Shown one piece after another: positions 26,515 to 36,677 of a stretch of DNA of 64,000 bases. The stretch covers positions 186,001-250,000 of the forward strand of contig NZ_QGTG01000009.1 in the NCBI RefSeq assembly GCF_003182155.1, given 5' to 3'. The notes below the pieces were generated by a model, which did no database searches, was not told the DNA's origin, and saw nothing but the letters and a program-made list of their open reading frames with translations. Source of the stretch: Chitinophaga sp. S165 (GTDB taxonomy: Bacteria > Bacteroidota > Bacteroidia > Chitinophagales > Chitinophagaceae). The position numbers and the translations under genes are program-made. Positions within the stretch are counted from its first letter, which is position 1, and every line of letters begins with the position of its first letter.

Positions 26515-27069
26515 TTATTCTTTAACCTTGAGATGTTTACGAATGGATTTTAATGCGCTGCTGAGCTGGTTGTATACAGTCTGAAGTCCAATATTAAGAT
26601 CAGCCGCTATTTGTTTGCAATTTTCATCTTCCAGATAAGCCTTTCGAAAGGCCGCCTGCGTATAAGCCGGAATGGCATGCATGGCCTCATAGACCCGCAA
26701 CACACGTTCCTTGTTTTCCAATTGCTGACTGACCAAATCATTGGTATTCGTAGCCATTATGTCACGGGCTACATATTCCTTATAGCGCTGCTCGTAGCTT
26801 TGACTTCGGTATTTCTTGGACACCTGGAATCGGATTGCCTTAAATAGATAAAAACGAATAGGTACTTCGGGGTTTAGTTTCTGGCGGCGTCTCCATACAT
26901 CAGCAAATACCTCTTGGGTGATGTCTTCTGCTTCTTGGTGATTTCGAAGCATGCTAAAGGCCTCCGCACGTAAGAAGGTCTGATATCGGTAGAATAACGC
27001 AGTAAACGCTTGTGCATCCCCCCGGATTAATTGCAGTAACAGTGTATTATCGTCCAATTGACTGTTCAT
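26515..27069 (-). CDS. ECF-type RNA polymerase sigma-70 factor (cassette 2)
   Basis: 184 aa from ATG 27069 (a TTG at 27078 gives three more residues). Region 2: AFTALFYRYQTFLRAEAFSM and EAEDITQEVFADVWRRR. Region 4: IPAYTQAAFRKAYLEDENCK, QIAADLNIGLQTVYNQLSSA. It is divergent from the SusC gene at 27473, with ~400 bp between, and is expected to drive that operon after release by the FecR protein encoded next to it. Confidence 0.92.
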   Translation of the reverse strand: MNSQLDDNTLLLQLIRGDAQAFTALFYRYQTFLRAEAFSMLRNHQEAEDITQEVFADVWRRRQKLNPEVPIRFYLFKAIRFQVSKKYRSQSYEQRYKEYVARDIMATNTNDLVSQQLENKERVLRVYEAMHAIPAYTQAAFRKAYLEDENCKQIAADLNIGLQTVYNQLSSALKSIRKHLKVKE

Positions 27070-27472
27070 AAGTCCCAAAACTGGATTCGTAAGCGATTGA
27101 AATTAATTATTTAGTTAGCTGTTTTTGAGGAAAAAGGCTTACTGTAACAGCGCATCTGAAAAATCAGCTCCGCTGTAATGTTGAAACATTAATTAATGAA
27201 TTGCTTTGAATACTTTTTGAGGTTAATGGAACAGGCAAAACGCAACGTTAATGCTACGTACGGCTGGTACGCTGCATTAAAAGTATTACAATTTTCTCAT
27301 AAAAGACAAATTTTTTGCTGCATTCACTATGCTCGGAAATCCCATTTTTTACCAGTCAGGTTAAAAAAATCAAAAAAATGAAACTTTTCCAAAGTAGCTT
27401 TTTGCTCTTCGTGGTATTATGTTATTGTTATGGATAAACCAACCGGAATGTAAACATTTATAACTACTACTT
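27070..27472. other. Divergent promoter region of sigma factor and SusC (cassette 2)
   Basis: About 400 bp that must hold a plus-strand promoter for SusC and a minus-strand promoter for the sigma gene. Two near matches to the Bacteroidota -7 box with one extra T occur on the plus strand near 27212 and 27390 (TACTTTTTG, TAGCTTTTTG). A 61-codon open frame at 27196 has no family features. No other structure was seen. Confidence 0.4.
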
Positions 27473-30400
27473 ATGAGGTCACATTTACTGCATAGAAGAG
27501 TAATCTTCTGTATCTGCTCTGTATTGCTCATGATTCTAAAAATGCCGACTGTCATGGCCATCCCCTTGCAGGAGGACGAGTATAAAGTCAGTGTGTCGGC
27601 TAAAAACATTACGCTACTTGAATTTTTTCAGCGTATTAAAAGACAAACGGGACTAAGATTTACTTATATCAATGACGAAATCCATGATCAACAGCGATTG
27701 ACAAAAATTGATTTTAAAAATAAGCCTTTGGCAGAAGTACTTCAAGTGATACTTACTCCAAAAGGATTCTCCTGGGTAATATTAGACAAAGCTGTTGTAG
27801 TAAAAAAAAGTGAAGTAATCCGGCAAAGCCTATTACCAGCAGATGATCCCAAAGTAATCCAAGATACTACGATAGATATTATGGGCCGGGTGATCAGCCA
27901 AAGCGGCGAGCCCGTTGCCGCCGCTACAATACAGGTAAGTGGAGGCATAGCCGGTACTGCTTCTGATAATGATGGTCGTTTTCGTTTGAAAGGAATCTCT
28001 CCCAAATCGGTAATTACCGTCACTAGCGTCGGTTTCGAATCTGAAAAAATATATGTTGGAAAGCATACCAACTTATTGATCACACTCAAAGAGGCGGTTA
28101 GCACGCTCGACGAAACCATCGTGATCGCCTACGGTGTTACCACCCGTAGAACCGGAATTGGTAACGTGAGTACAGTCAAGTCCAAAGACATCGAAAAACA
28201 GCCGGTGAACAACCCCCTGTTAGCCCTGCAAGGCCGCGTTGCCGGCCTGATGATCACCCAGTCTACCGGTCTGCCAGGAACCGGACTGGTTGTCCGCATC
28301 CAGGGCCAGAACAGCATCAGGCGCGGAAACGATCCGTTGTACATCATCGACGGTATCCCCTTCACGCCACAACTTCTGCCCACCAATACGCGCTTGATGG
28401 GCGCGTCAGGTGGCCCTTCAGTGCTCAGTGACGTCCAGGGCACCGGTAACCCGCTTAATTTCATAAACCCCTCCGATATCGAGAGCATCGACGTCTTAAA
28501 AGACGCCGAAGCCACCGCTATCTACGGGAGCCGCGCCGCCAACGGCGCGATCCTAATTACGACCAAAAAGGGAAAAGCAGGTACGACAACCGTAACACTC
28601 AATGTAAAACAAGGCATTGGTAAAGTTGCCAGTCGCCTGGACGTTTTGAACACTCAACAGTACTTGGCCATGCGCAGGGAAGCTAAATTAAATGATAACG
28701 CGGCTGTTCTTTCCACTGACTATGATATCAATGGACTATGGGATACTACTCGGCATACGGATTGGCAGAAGGAACTTATTGGCAATTGGTCCCGTTACAC
28801 GGATGCCCAAGCCGCCATATCCGGCGGCAACGCTAATACCCAGTTCTCTGTGTCTACCACATACCACCGAGAAACCAGCGTCTTTCAAAATGACTTTACC
28901 GACAAAAAAGGGGCGCTACACTTATCGTTAAAAAACAGTAGCGATGATAAGCGCTTTAATTTTCAACTTACCACCAACTACCTCGTTGATAACAACATTG
29001 TCCCTACTTCCGATTTTACGAGTATGAGTATCGCCTTAGCGCCAAATGCACCGGCTCTCTTTAATGCCGACGGCAGCTATAACTGGGCGTTTAACGCAGC
29101 AGGCGTATCAACTTGGGGGACGGCAGGTAACCCTGCCGCCCAGCTACTGAATACCACCCGGATGAAGACCGCCAATTTCTTGTCAAATGCTGTTTTGGGT
29201 TACACCATTCTTTCCAATCTTGAATTAAAGGCCAGCATCGGTTTCAACGACCTGAGAACAAAAGAGGTCACATTGTTGCCGTTTGGCGCTCTATCCCCAG
29301 ACCAGCATCCTAACAGAACCAGGATGTCATTATTAAATGATGGACAAATCCGGACATGGATCGCCGAGCCGCAGGTGACCTATCGTGTCGGATTGGGGCA
29401 ACACAAAATCGACGTCCTGGGAGGCTTGACTTTTCAGGAAAATAAAAGCGATTACGCCGCCTATACGGCATCCGGCTTTAGAACAGATGTGATCATGGAG
29501 GATGTTAAATCAGCGGCCTCTGTTATTCCCAGCCAGTCGTTTATTTGGACTTATCGGTATAATGCAGTGTTTGGCCGCATTAACTACAGTTTCGATGAAA
29601 AATACTTGATTAATCTATCAGTAAGAAGGGACGGGTCCAGCAGATTTGGTGCTATCAACAGGTTTAACAATTTTGGAAGCGTGGGTATCGGCTGGATCTT
29701 TTCCAATGAAGACTGGTTACTTAATATTATCCCGTTTGTTAGCTATGGTAAATTCAGAGGTAGCTATGGCATCTCCGGAAATGACCAGTTAGGAGAGTAT
29801 CAATACTTGAATCTGTACAATCCTCCTACCAACGTTGGTGTTCCTTACCAAGGCTCGACAGGCTTGGTTCCTGCTTCGCTGCCTAATCCCTATCTTGAAT
29901 GGGAGAAGACTAAGAAACTTCAACTGGGCCTTGACTTGGGGGTTCTCAAGGACAGGATTGTGGTTGGTTTCACTTATTACCGTAACCAATCTTCCAATCA
30001 GTTGTTGCCTTATGCCCTACCTCTCATGACGGGTTATTCTTCTGTTTTTACGAACCTGCCAGCTGAAGTACGCAATACTGGTTTCGAAGGATCTTTTACT
30101 TCGACAAATATCCAATCCAAAAACTTCCGGTGGAGTACATCGCTAAATATCACTAAACAAGCCAATAAGCTGGTAAGCTTTCCTGAGATAGAAAATTCCA
30201 GCCTGGCATCTGCATTACAGGTGGGGGAATCTATTTCTTTGAATAAAGTTTATCAGTTTGCAGGCGTGGATGCACAAACTGGCACATATCAGTTCGTGGA
30301 TGCAAAAGGCAATTTAACCAACGCCCCCGTTTTTGGACAAGACCAAATTGTATTCGTAAACACATTGCCAACCATTTATGGCGGACTGCAGAATACTTTT

Positions 30401-30841
30401 AAATACAAATCCATCGAGCTGGACTTCCTGTTTCAGTTTATAAAGCGGAACGCCCTCAATTATCGCCGAGGGGTAAACCCTGGCTCCTTCAATAGAAACC
30501 AGCCTGTTACAGTATTATCCCGATGGCAAAAAGAAGGTGATGAAACCGATATTCAGCGTTTTAATTCAAACGCCAGTTTGAACACGCCTTTTGGTAGAGC
30601 AAATACAAGCAATGATGCCTATGCCGATGCCTCTTTTGCCCGATTGAAGAACGTCCAGTTGTCCTGGACACTTCCGAAGGCCTGGTTAGGACGGTTACAC
30701 ATTTCTTCGTGTCAGCTTTATCTGCAGGGACAGAACCTGATCACAATTACTGGCTACAAAGGATTGGATCCAGAGAGCTTGTCCAATAATCTCTTACCTC
30801 CTTTAAAGGTGTATACTTTTGGACTAATGGTAAATCTTTGA
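27473..30841 (+). CDS. SusC-type TonB-dependent outer-membrane receptor (cassette 2)
   Basis: 1122 aa, diverged paralogue of the receptor at 13477. Order: leader (IFCICSVLLMILKMPTVMA), STN domain ~38-112 (ITLLEFFQRIKRQTGLRFTY), carboxypeptidase-regulatory-like domain ~137-205 (IDIMGRVISQSGEPVAAATI), plug ~215-365 with VIAYGVTTRRTGIGNVSTVK, PVNNPLLALQGRVAGLMI and ESIDVLKDAEATAIYGSRAA, and barrel ending LKVYTFGLMVNL. Shared barrel blocks such as NGLWDTTRHTDWQKELIG show common descent with cassette 1. The plug-coding part (~28090-28560) is strikingly richer in G/C-ending codons than the flanks, pointing to recombination or gene conversion. Confidence 0.95.
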   Translation: MRSHLLHRRVIFCICSVLLMILKMPTVMAIPLQEDEYKVSVSAKNITLLEFFQRIKRQTGLRFTYINDEIHDQQRLTKIDFKNKPLAEVLQVILTPKGFSWVILDKAVVVKKSEVIRQSLLPADDPKVIQDTTIDIMGRVISQSGEPVAAATIQVSGGIAGTASDNDGRFRLKGISPKSVITVTSVGFESEKIYVGKHTNLLITLKEAVSTLDETIVIAYGVTTRRTGIGNVSTVKSKDIEKQPVNNPLLALQGRVAGLMITQSTGLPGTGLVVRIQGQNSIRRGNDPLYIIDGIPFTPQLLPTNTRLMGASGGPSVLSDVQGTGNPLNFINPSDIESIDVLKDAEATAIYGSRAANGAILITTKKGKAGTTTVTLNVKQGIGKVASRLDVLNTQQYLAMRREAKLNDNAAVLSTDYDINGLWDTTRHTDWQKELIGNWSRYTDAQAAISGGNANTQFSVSTTYHRETSVFQNDFTDKKGALHLSLKNSSDDKRFNFQLTTNYLVDNNIVPTSDFTSMSIALAPNAPALFNADGSYNWAFNAAGVSTWGTAGNPAAQLLNTTRMKTANFLSNAVLGYTILSNLELKASIGFNDLRTKEVTLLPFGALSPDQHPNRTRMSLLNDGQIRTWIAEPQVTYRVGLGQHKIDVLGGLTFQENKSDYAAYTASGFRTDVIMEDVKSAASVIPSQSFIWTYRYNAVFGRINYSFDEKYLINLSVRRDGSSRFGAINRFNNFGSVGIGWIFSNEDWLLNIIPFVSYGKFRGSYGISGNDQLGEYQYLNLYNPPTNVGVPYQGSTGLVPASLPNPYLEWEKTKKLQLGLDLGVLKDRIVVGFTYYRNQSSNQLLPYALPLMTGYSSVFTNLPAEVRNTGFEGSFTSTNIQSKNFRWSTSLNITKQANKLVSFPEIENSSLASALQVGESISLNKVYQFAGVDAQTGTYQFVDAKGNLTNAPVFGQDQIVFVNTLPTIYGGLQNTFKYKSIELDFLFQFIKRNALNYRRGVNPGSFNRNQPVTVLSRWQKEGDETDIQRFNSNASLNTPFGRANTSNDAYADASFARLKNVQLSWTLPKAWLGRLHISSCQLYLQGQNLITITGYKGLDPESLSNNLLPPLKVYTFGLMVNL

Positions 30842-30916
30842 GAATCGAAGTTTCAGGGCTGATCTGCGGATCAGACTTGCTAAAAATAATTTTTCATTTT
30901 CTGCTTAAGCATTTTT

Positions 30917-32365
30917 ATGAATAAGACTTACATCCCGCATACTTCCTCTCGAATAATTATTGGAATCCTGCTGTTAGTGAGCAGCCATTGCCTGCTTTCA
31001 TGTGAAAAGTTCGTAGATGTAGGAAGTCCTGTGACAAGTACAAACGCCGGCAATGTTTATAATAGTGAAGATAATGCACCTGAGGTACTGACCGGTGTTT
31101 ATATCCGAATGAGTCAGCCAGAATTAAGCAATGGCGGATTGACCGGTGTTTCCTATTATGGTGGTCTTTCTGCAGATGAGTTTACTATGTATGATATGAT
31201 TCCACTTATAGCTAATACCTATTATCGTAACGAGTTAGCCAGTGTTGATGCTGGGGGCGGCGAGTTTTGGAATAGCATATATCCTCACGTTTTTGCTCTA
31301 AACGCCTCCGTGGAGGGGCTCACTGCTGCCACTGATATCCGGGAGGCGTTAAGAAATCGATTATTGGGGGAAGCAAGGTTTACCAGGGCATTCTGCTACT
31401 TCTATCTTACAAATTTATATGGAGAAGTACCCCTACTGCTTAACTCTGACTACAAGCGAAATGCAGTAGAGCCCAAAAGTTCAGTCGGTTTAGTTTATAA
31501 GCAAATTGAAACCGACTTACTGGCAGCTCAGCAATTGTTGACGGACGCCTATGTGGAGGCGGATGGAATGACCTCCAAGGAGTCAACTGCACGGGTTCGA
31601 CCTAACCGGGCAGCTGCAACGGCACTCCTGGCACGTACATATTTATATATGAAAGAATATAGTAAAGCAGAGGCGGAAGCCAGTAAAGTACTCGGTCAAA
31701 CCACTTCATATAAGTTGGAACCTTTAGCGGGTGTTTTTGTCAATACTAGCAAAGAAGCCATATGGCAGCTTCAGCCGGTAAACGCCGGCTGGAATACAGA
31801 AGACGCCCGCCTTTTTGTGTTGCCAGCTACGGGGCCAGGTAATCTAAACCCTGTCTATTTAAGTGACACATTACTAAATAGTTTTTCAGTCGGAGATAAC
31901 CGCCAAATAGATTGGATTGGCAGTTTGAGTGTGTCCGGGAAAGAATATAAATACCCGGCAAAATATAAGAATGCAACGCTTGGATCTCCTGTTACAGAAT
32001 ACAATACAGTGCTAAGATTAGCAGAGCAATATTTGATACGCGCTGAAGCGCGTGCTCAAAACGGTAACGATGAGGGGGCCATGGATGATCTCAATGCCAT
32101 AAGAACCCGGGCTGGTTTGCCCGAGCTTGATTATGTCGACAAACCCACCACGCTGCTGGCAATATCTAAAGAAAGACAACTGGAGCTGTTTACTGAATGG
32201 GGCCATAGATGGCTGGACCTCAAGAGGACGGAAACCGCAGAAGCTTTGATGAAGGTAATTACTCCTAAAAAAGGTGGCACCTGGAAAAGTACTGCCCAGT
32301 TATATCCAATTCCAAGTAAAGACCTGGCGGCTAACCCCAACCTGAAACAGAATCTTGGATATTAA
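30917..32365 (+). CDS. SusD/RagB-type outer-membrane lipoprotein (cassette 2)
   Basis: 482 aa, lipoprotein signal IIIGILLLVSSHCLLSC with the lipidated Cys at residue 29. SusD blocks: YYGGLSADEFTMYDM, LLGEARFTRAFCYFYLTNLY followed by GEVPLLLNSDYK, AATALLARTYLYMKEYSKAE, LRLAEQYLIRAEARAQNG and SKERQLELFTEWGHRWLDLK, closing QNLGY. Similar throughout to the SusD at 16936. It sits 75 bp after SusC; a small hairpin (CTGATC, TGCG, GATCAG at 30859-30874) lies in the gap and may lower readthrough. Confidence 0.95.
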   Translation: MNKTYIPHTSSRIIIGILLLVSSHCLLSCEKFVDVGSPVTSTNAGNVYNSEDNAPEVLTGVYIRMSQPELSNGGLTGVSYYGGLSADEFTMYDMIPLIANTYYRNELASVDAGGGEFWNSIYPHVFALNASVEGLTAATDIREALRNRLLGEARFTRAFCYFYLTNLYGEVPLLLNSDYKRNAVEPKSSVGLVYKQIETDLLAAQQLLTDAYVEADGMTSKESTARVRPNRAAATALLARTYLYMKEYSKAEAEASKVLGQTTSYKLEPLAGVFVNTSKEAIWQLQPVNAGWNTEDARLFVLPATGPGNLNPVYLSDTLLNSFSVGDNRQIDWIGSLSVSGKEYKYPAKYKNATLGSPVTEYNTVLRLAEQYLIRAEARAQNGNDEGAMDDLNAIRTRAGLPELDYVDKPTTLLAISKERQLELFTEWGHRWLDLKRTETAEALMKVITPKKGGTWKSTAQLYPIPSKDLAANPNLKQNLGY

Positions 32366-32418
32366 TATGTCAAAAACGCACTATTCAATAGTTCTATCAC
32401 CGATTAAAAATTATATGC

Positions 32419-33708
32419 ATGCTGAGACGGTTGTCTATTTTTTTGTTACTATCCGTGTTAAATATAAACGTTTCTGCCCAAGGAATTACTTTCACACAAG
32501 ATGATTGGTCGGGAATACTGAGACGAGCATCAGTTGAAAATAAGATGATTTTTGTGGACTGTTATGCCACCTGGTGCGGACCGTGTAAGGTGATGGATAA
32601 CTATGTTTTCTCTGATAAAATAGTAGGCAGTTTCGCCGACAAGAATTTTATTACAGTCAGAGTACAAATGGATAGTACACAAAAGGACGACACCCATGTG
32701 CGCGGGTGGAGGGAACAGGCCTCCAGTATGATGCGCCAATATAATGTGACGTCTTTTCCGACAATGCTGTTTTTTTCACCGAAAGGTAAGCTGGTACACC
32801 GAGGTGTAGGCAGTTATGCGCCGGCCGACTTTATAGAGCTGCTTGCTGATGCTGTGAACCCTGACCGGCAATATTATGTACAGATGCAGAAAACGAAAGT
32901 AGATAAAATGCCACCCACTACCTTGAAACACCTTGCTACGATGGCTGACAGGTTAGGAGATAAAAAACAGGCTGCATTACTTGCACGGCAATTTATTGAC
33001 GGATATCTTTTGAAAGCACCCGATAGTGTGTTATTTGAGCGGTCAAATATTATGTTTCTGACCACTTTCATCACCGATTCCCATCAGCAGGCCTTTAGCG
33101 TATTCCAGCAAAGAGGTGCCTGTATCGACAGCAGTATGGCCCAAAAAGGTTACAGTTGCTCTGTTGCTGGGGCAATTATGCGCAAAGAAACCGTTCAGCC
33201 TTATATCGAGAGTATGCGCCGTGCAGGGCTGACCCCTGACTGGCAACGCATTGGCAATGACCTGCAAATAAAGTATAAATCTCCCTATATCGGCGAAACG
33301 ATGGTGAATGCAAAGATCGATTGGTTTGACGAAAAAAAAGAGTGGGACAGCGTGGTTAAATATAGCGTAGCTCGAATTGATGCTTTTGGGTACGATACCA
33401 CTACCATCGGCATGGCTATGCTGAATAACACCATATTTTCTGTCATTTTTGCACATAGTCAAGATACCACCATACTCCGAAAGGCCATAAATTGGATGGA
33501 GGACATTTTGTGGAAGACCAGGCGCCCGACTACCATCGACACTTATGCTAACCTTCTCTATAAGGTTGGTGATGTTGCTAATGCAAAGCAATGGCAGCAG
33601 GTTGCCATTTTGGTAGATGAAAAAAATGCGGCACTGGACAAACGAAAACCCGACTACCGATATCAACAAACTTTGGATAAGATGAAACAGGGACTGCCCA
33701 CCTGGTAG
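32419..33708 (+). CDS. Secreted thioredoxin-fold protein with long C-terminal region (cassette 2)
   Basis: 429 aa with a signal peptide (RRLSIFLLLSVLNINVSA). Thioredoxin domain ~25-150 with the redox motif WCGPC at residues 52-56 (DCYATWCGPCKVMDNYVF), an extra Cys at 48, and the cis-proline stretch TSFPTMLFFSPKGKLVHRGV. The C-terminal ~275 residues are helical, ending with AINWMEDILWKTRRPTTIDT and LLYKVGDVANAKQW, a TPR-like pattern. Same operon position and domain order as the gene at 18449. Predicted periplasmic or outer-membrane oxidoreductase working with the SusCD/S9 set. Confidence 0.9.
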   Translation: MLRRLSIFLLLSVLNINVSAQGITFTQDDWSGILRRASVENKMIFVDCYATWCGPCKVMDNYVFSDKIVGSFADKNFITVRVQMDSTQKDDTHVRGWREQASSMMRQYNVTSFPTMLFFSPKGKLVHRGVGSYAPADFIELLADAVNPDRQYYVQMQKTKVDKMPPTTLKHLATMADRLGDKKQAALLARQFIDGYLLKAPDSVLFERSNIMFLTTFITDSHQQAFSVFQQRGACIDSSMAQKGYSCSVAGAIMRKETVQPYIESMRRAGLTPDWQRIGNDLQIKYKSPYIGETMVNAKIDWFDEKKEWDSVVKYSVARIDAFGYDTTTIGMAMLNNTIFSVIFAHSQDTTILRKAINWMEDILWKTRRPTTIDTYANLLYKVGDVANAKQWQQVAILVDEKNAALDKRKPDYRYQQTLDKMKQGLPTW

Positions 33709-33808
33709 TTTGCCATAACATATTCTTTAGCTCCTTAGTAGGGAGCCAGGATTTTTGTTTATATATGCAACAACACGCAACTATGCTTGGATCTTAAAAT
33801 GTATAATT

Positions 33809-36496
33809 GTGAAACAACTTGCTACTTTGTCCGCCCTATTGTTTTTGTCCCTGTTGGTTTCTGCACAGAAAAGACCTATTTCGACCAGCGATTATGATGT
33901 TTGGCCTACCGTCTTAAATGCGAAGATTAACAAATCCGGGTCCTATTGCCTTTGGATTGAGCTTCGCAAAAAACCTTTCGAAAGGCTATTGGTATTAAAG
34001 AATCTACGTACCCTTGAACAGACCACATTTTCAAAAGTGTCCCGCCAGTCATTTTCGTTAAATGGGGATTATCTGCTATTCATTCAGAATGGTGATAGTT
34101 TGAAAGCACTGGAATTAAGGACCGGCAAAATGATAGCATTTCCTAGGGTGAGTGAATACCTTTTAGTTTCTTACAAGGCAAAGGATTATCTGTTATTTAC
34201 AGTCAAAGGACCTGAAAAGGCCGTGATTTGCTATGATTTTAAGACTGGTCGTGAACACACTTTCAAAAATGTACGTCGCTACTGGTCTGATATGAGTGGC
34301 AACATTGTGATTGCTAGGACGACTGATGGTGGGGAACAGTTGAACAAAGTTATGATCGACGATCTGGTCGAAAACAAGCTTTGGCATGCCGCAGCAACGG
34401 ATAGCCTATTACAGGTAAGTGATGTGCATTTTGACTCTGAGAGCAGGCAAATATTGTTAGTTATCAAAAACACAAAAGATCCGTTTTCTTGGCAGATCTG
34501 GCTTCAGCAGTGGGGGATGGACGTGCACAAAATATACGACACTTTCAGTGCTGATACATCATCTGGTAAGTGGCGCATCAGCGAAAAGCCAGCGTTCGGG
34601 TTTGTCAATCGTGGGCGTGCTTTCGCTTTTTTCCTACGGCCAGGTGTACTGGCGGTGCAGGATAAGTTTCCTTTTGAATTGGAGGTCTGGCAAACCTCCG
34701 ATATTCGACTGAAATCGCAGCAGATACAGTCATACAAGAATAATAGCGAAGAAGCACTCAAAAGCAGTCGATTTTGCTTACTTGACCTCTCAACCGGGTA
34801 TTTACAAGTGGTAGATTCAAGCAATGAGTCAACACTGTTGCCATTGAAAAATAACAATCACCAGGTCAATAACTGCTACCTGATAGAAAGGCTGGCTGGA
34901 GATTACACGGAACATTACTGGAACGACGCTGCCGTTCCGCGTTATTTTCGTTTCGATGCCTCAACTGCGGAGCGTCAACCTGCGCCAATCACGTATTTAA
35001 ATAACATTTCCCCGGATGGCTCATTTAACGTGTACTTCGACAGGTTAGCGAATACCTATTTTTGTTATAATGTTCAAACAGCTATTTCTTTTAACTTAAC
35101 CGCTGGTATACAAACGGACTGGATAACTGATGACAATTGTGATGTGCCACGGCCCAGCCGGAATCCCGTAGGCGTTGCTGGGTGGACGGACGATGAAGAA
35201 GTGTATTTATATGACCGGTACGATATCTGGAAATGTGACCTGACTGGTAAGCGCAAGCCGGTCAATATTACCCATTTTATCGGTTCTACAAACAAGATCA
35301 ACTTTAGGTTTGCAATGTCAACCTCTATAGAAACCATAGGGAACAGCGGACCAGTCATCGTTTCTGCATTTAACACTGTTTCAAAAGACAATGGGTTTTA
35401 CCAAGCAGATTATTCCGGGAGGGCTGCTCCTGTTATGTTGACCATGGATCCCTTTTTGTTTTACCATTTAGACCGCACCCTCGGAGCACGGCCCATAAAG
35501 GCAACAGGTGCCGATGCCTATGTAGTAACACGTCAGAACACAGGAGAGGCCCCCAATCAATACTTTACCCGAGACTTCCGAACCTTTGTTTCACTTTCTA
35601 ATTATCGGCCTCAAGCGGAGATAAATTGGATTTCTGCGAGATTATTACGTATTCCACTTAACAGTTCAAAAAGTACCGCCGCGGTTTTATATTTACCTGA
35701 GAACTTTGATAGTACTCGTAAATATCCGGTAATTATTTACTATTATGAGCGACTGAGTGATCTAATGCATGTTTTTAGATACCCAACAGCGTGTACAGGG
35801 CCGCTGGATATCCCCACATTTGTTAGTAATGAGTATCTGATTGTTACTCCAGACATATATTTTGGAGAAGGAACTACCGGTAAAGATGCATTAGATGTGG
35901 TATTAGGCGTATCGAACTATATCAATAAACTCCCCTATGTGGACTCGGCAAAAGTCGGCTTGCAGGGCCATAGCTTTGGTGGATATTTGACCAACTATAT
36001 CATTACTCACACCCGCCGCTTTAGTGCTGCTTGTTCCGGATCTGGCCTCAGTAATTTAATCAGTGACTACGGACTGATCAGTCATGGAAAAAAAAGCCGT
36101 AATTATTTTTACGAAAGCGGCCAGATCAGGATGGGGCCTTCACTATGGGAAAGTCCTCAAATTTACATTGACAATTCTCCTATTTTTCGTGCCAACAATG
36201 TGCAAACGCCTTTACTACTTATGCACAATTCCGGGGATAATATTGTGCCCTTTAGCCAAGGGCTCGAGTTTTTCAATGCACTTCGCCGAATGGGAAAGCA
36301 CGCCTGGTTATTAAATTATGCCACGGAAGATCATATGCTATTAGGACCGCCGGCGGTAGACTATACAACACGAATGATGCAATTTTTCGACTATTGTTTA
36401 AAAGGACGGCCGTTACCACTGTGGATGCAAGTAAAGCCTGTTTTCAGCCAAGATCTCTATGATCGCTCATTGCAAATTGATGGTGTGAAGCGGTAA
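33809..36496 (+). CDS. Secreted S9-family serine peptidase (cassette 2)
   Basis: 895 aa from GTG 33809, chosen because it places a signal peptide (KQLATLSALLFLSLLVSAQ) at the N-terminus; a TTG at 33755 would add 18 residues before it. The N-terminal ~600 residues look like the beta-propeller part, and the catalytic domain holds S722 in GHSFGGYLTNY, D810 in HNSGDNIVPF and H842 in TEDHMLLG, preceded by KYPVIIYYYER. Paralogue of the peptidase at 19869 and last gene of the plus-strand operon. Likely peptide substrates, in or on the outer envelope. Confidence 0.9.
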   Translation: MKQLATLSALLFLSLLVSAQKRPISTSDYDVWPTVLNAKINKSGSYCLWIELRKKPFERLLVLKNLRTLEQTTFSKVSRQSFSLNGDYLLFIQNGDSLKALELRTGKMIAFPRVSEYLLVSYKAKDYLLFTVKGPEKAVICYDFKTGREHTFKNVRRYWSDMSGNIVIARTTDGGEQLNKVMIDDLVENKLWHAAATDSLLQVSDVHFDSESRQILLVIKNTKDPFSWQIWLQQWGMDVHKIYDTFSADTSSGKWRISEKPAFGFVNRGRAFAFFLRPGVLAVQDKFPFELEVWQTSDIRLKSQQIQSYKNNSEEALKSSRFCLLDLSTGYLQVVDSSNESTLLPLKNNNHQVNNCYLIERLAGDYTEHYWNDAAVPRYFRFDASTAERQPAPITYLNNISPDGSFNVYFDRLANTYFCYNVQTAISFNLTAGIQTDWITDDNCDVPRPSRNPVGVAGWTDDEEVYLYDRYDIWKCDLTGKRKPVNITHFIGSTNKINFRFAMSTSIETIGNSGPVIVSAFNTVSKDNGFYQADYSGRAAPVMLTMDPFLFYHLDRTLGARPIKATGADAYVVTRQNTGEAPNQYFTRDFRTFVSLSNYRPQAEINWISARLLRIPLNSSKSTAAVLYLPENFDSTRKYPVIIYYYERLSDLMHVFRYPTACTGPLDIPTFVSNEYLIVTPDIYFGEGTTGKDALDVVLGVSNYINKLPYVDSAKVGLQGHSFGGYLTNYIITHTRRFSAACSGSGLSNLISDYGLISHGKKSRNYFYESGQIRMGPSLWESPQIYIDNSPIFRANNVQTPLLLMHNSGDNIVPFSQGLEFFNALRRMGKHAWLLNYATEDHMLLGPPAVDYTTRMMQFFDYCLKGRPLPLWMQVKPVFSQDLYDRSLQIDGVKR

Positions 36497-36603
36497 CGAA
36501 GCTGGAAGTAGTGGGAGTGAAAATTCATTTTTCAAGAAACTCCAGGTGGATTTTTTGGCTGTGCAGAGTACGAAAAATTTGATTTTAACTGTATAAAAAA
36601 GAG

Positions 36604-36663
36604 CTACGCCTGTCTCCGCAGCCGCTGGCACTTAATTGCGCTGGGGTTGCGGGACAGGCGTAG
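36604..36663. terminator. Bidirectional hairpin between convergent genes
   Basis: CTACGCCTGTC at 36604-36614 pairs with GACAGGCGTAG at 36653-36663, and the pairing continues inward with one bulge (CCGCAGCC against GGGTTGCGG). It separates the S9 peptidase of cassette 2 from the small peptide gene. Confidence 0.6.
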
Positions 36664-36677
36664 TGGGCCTAAACGGC

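Noticed and set aside
27196..27381. 61-codon open frame between sigma and SusC
   Set aside because: No family features and sits in the divergent promoter region.
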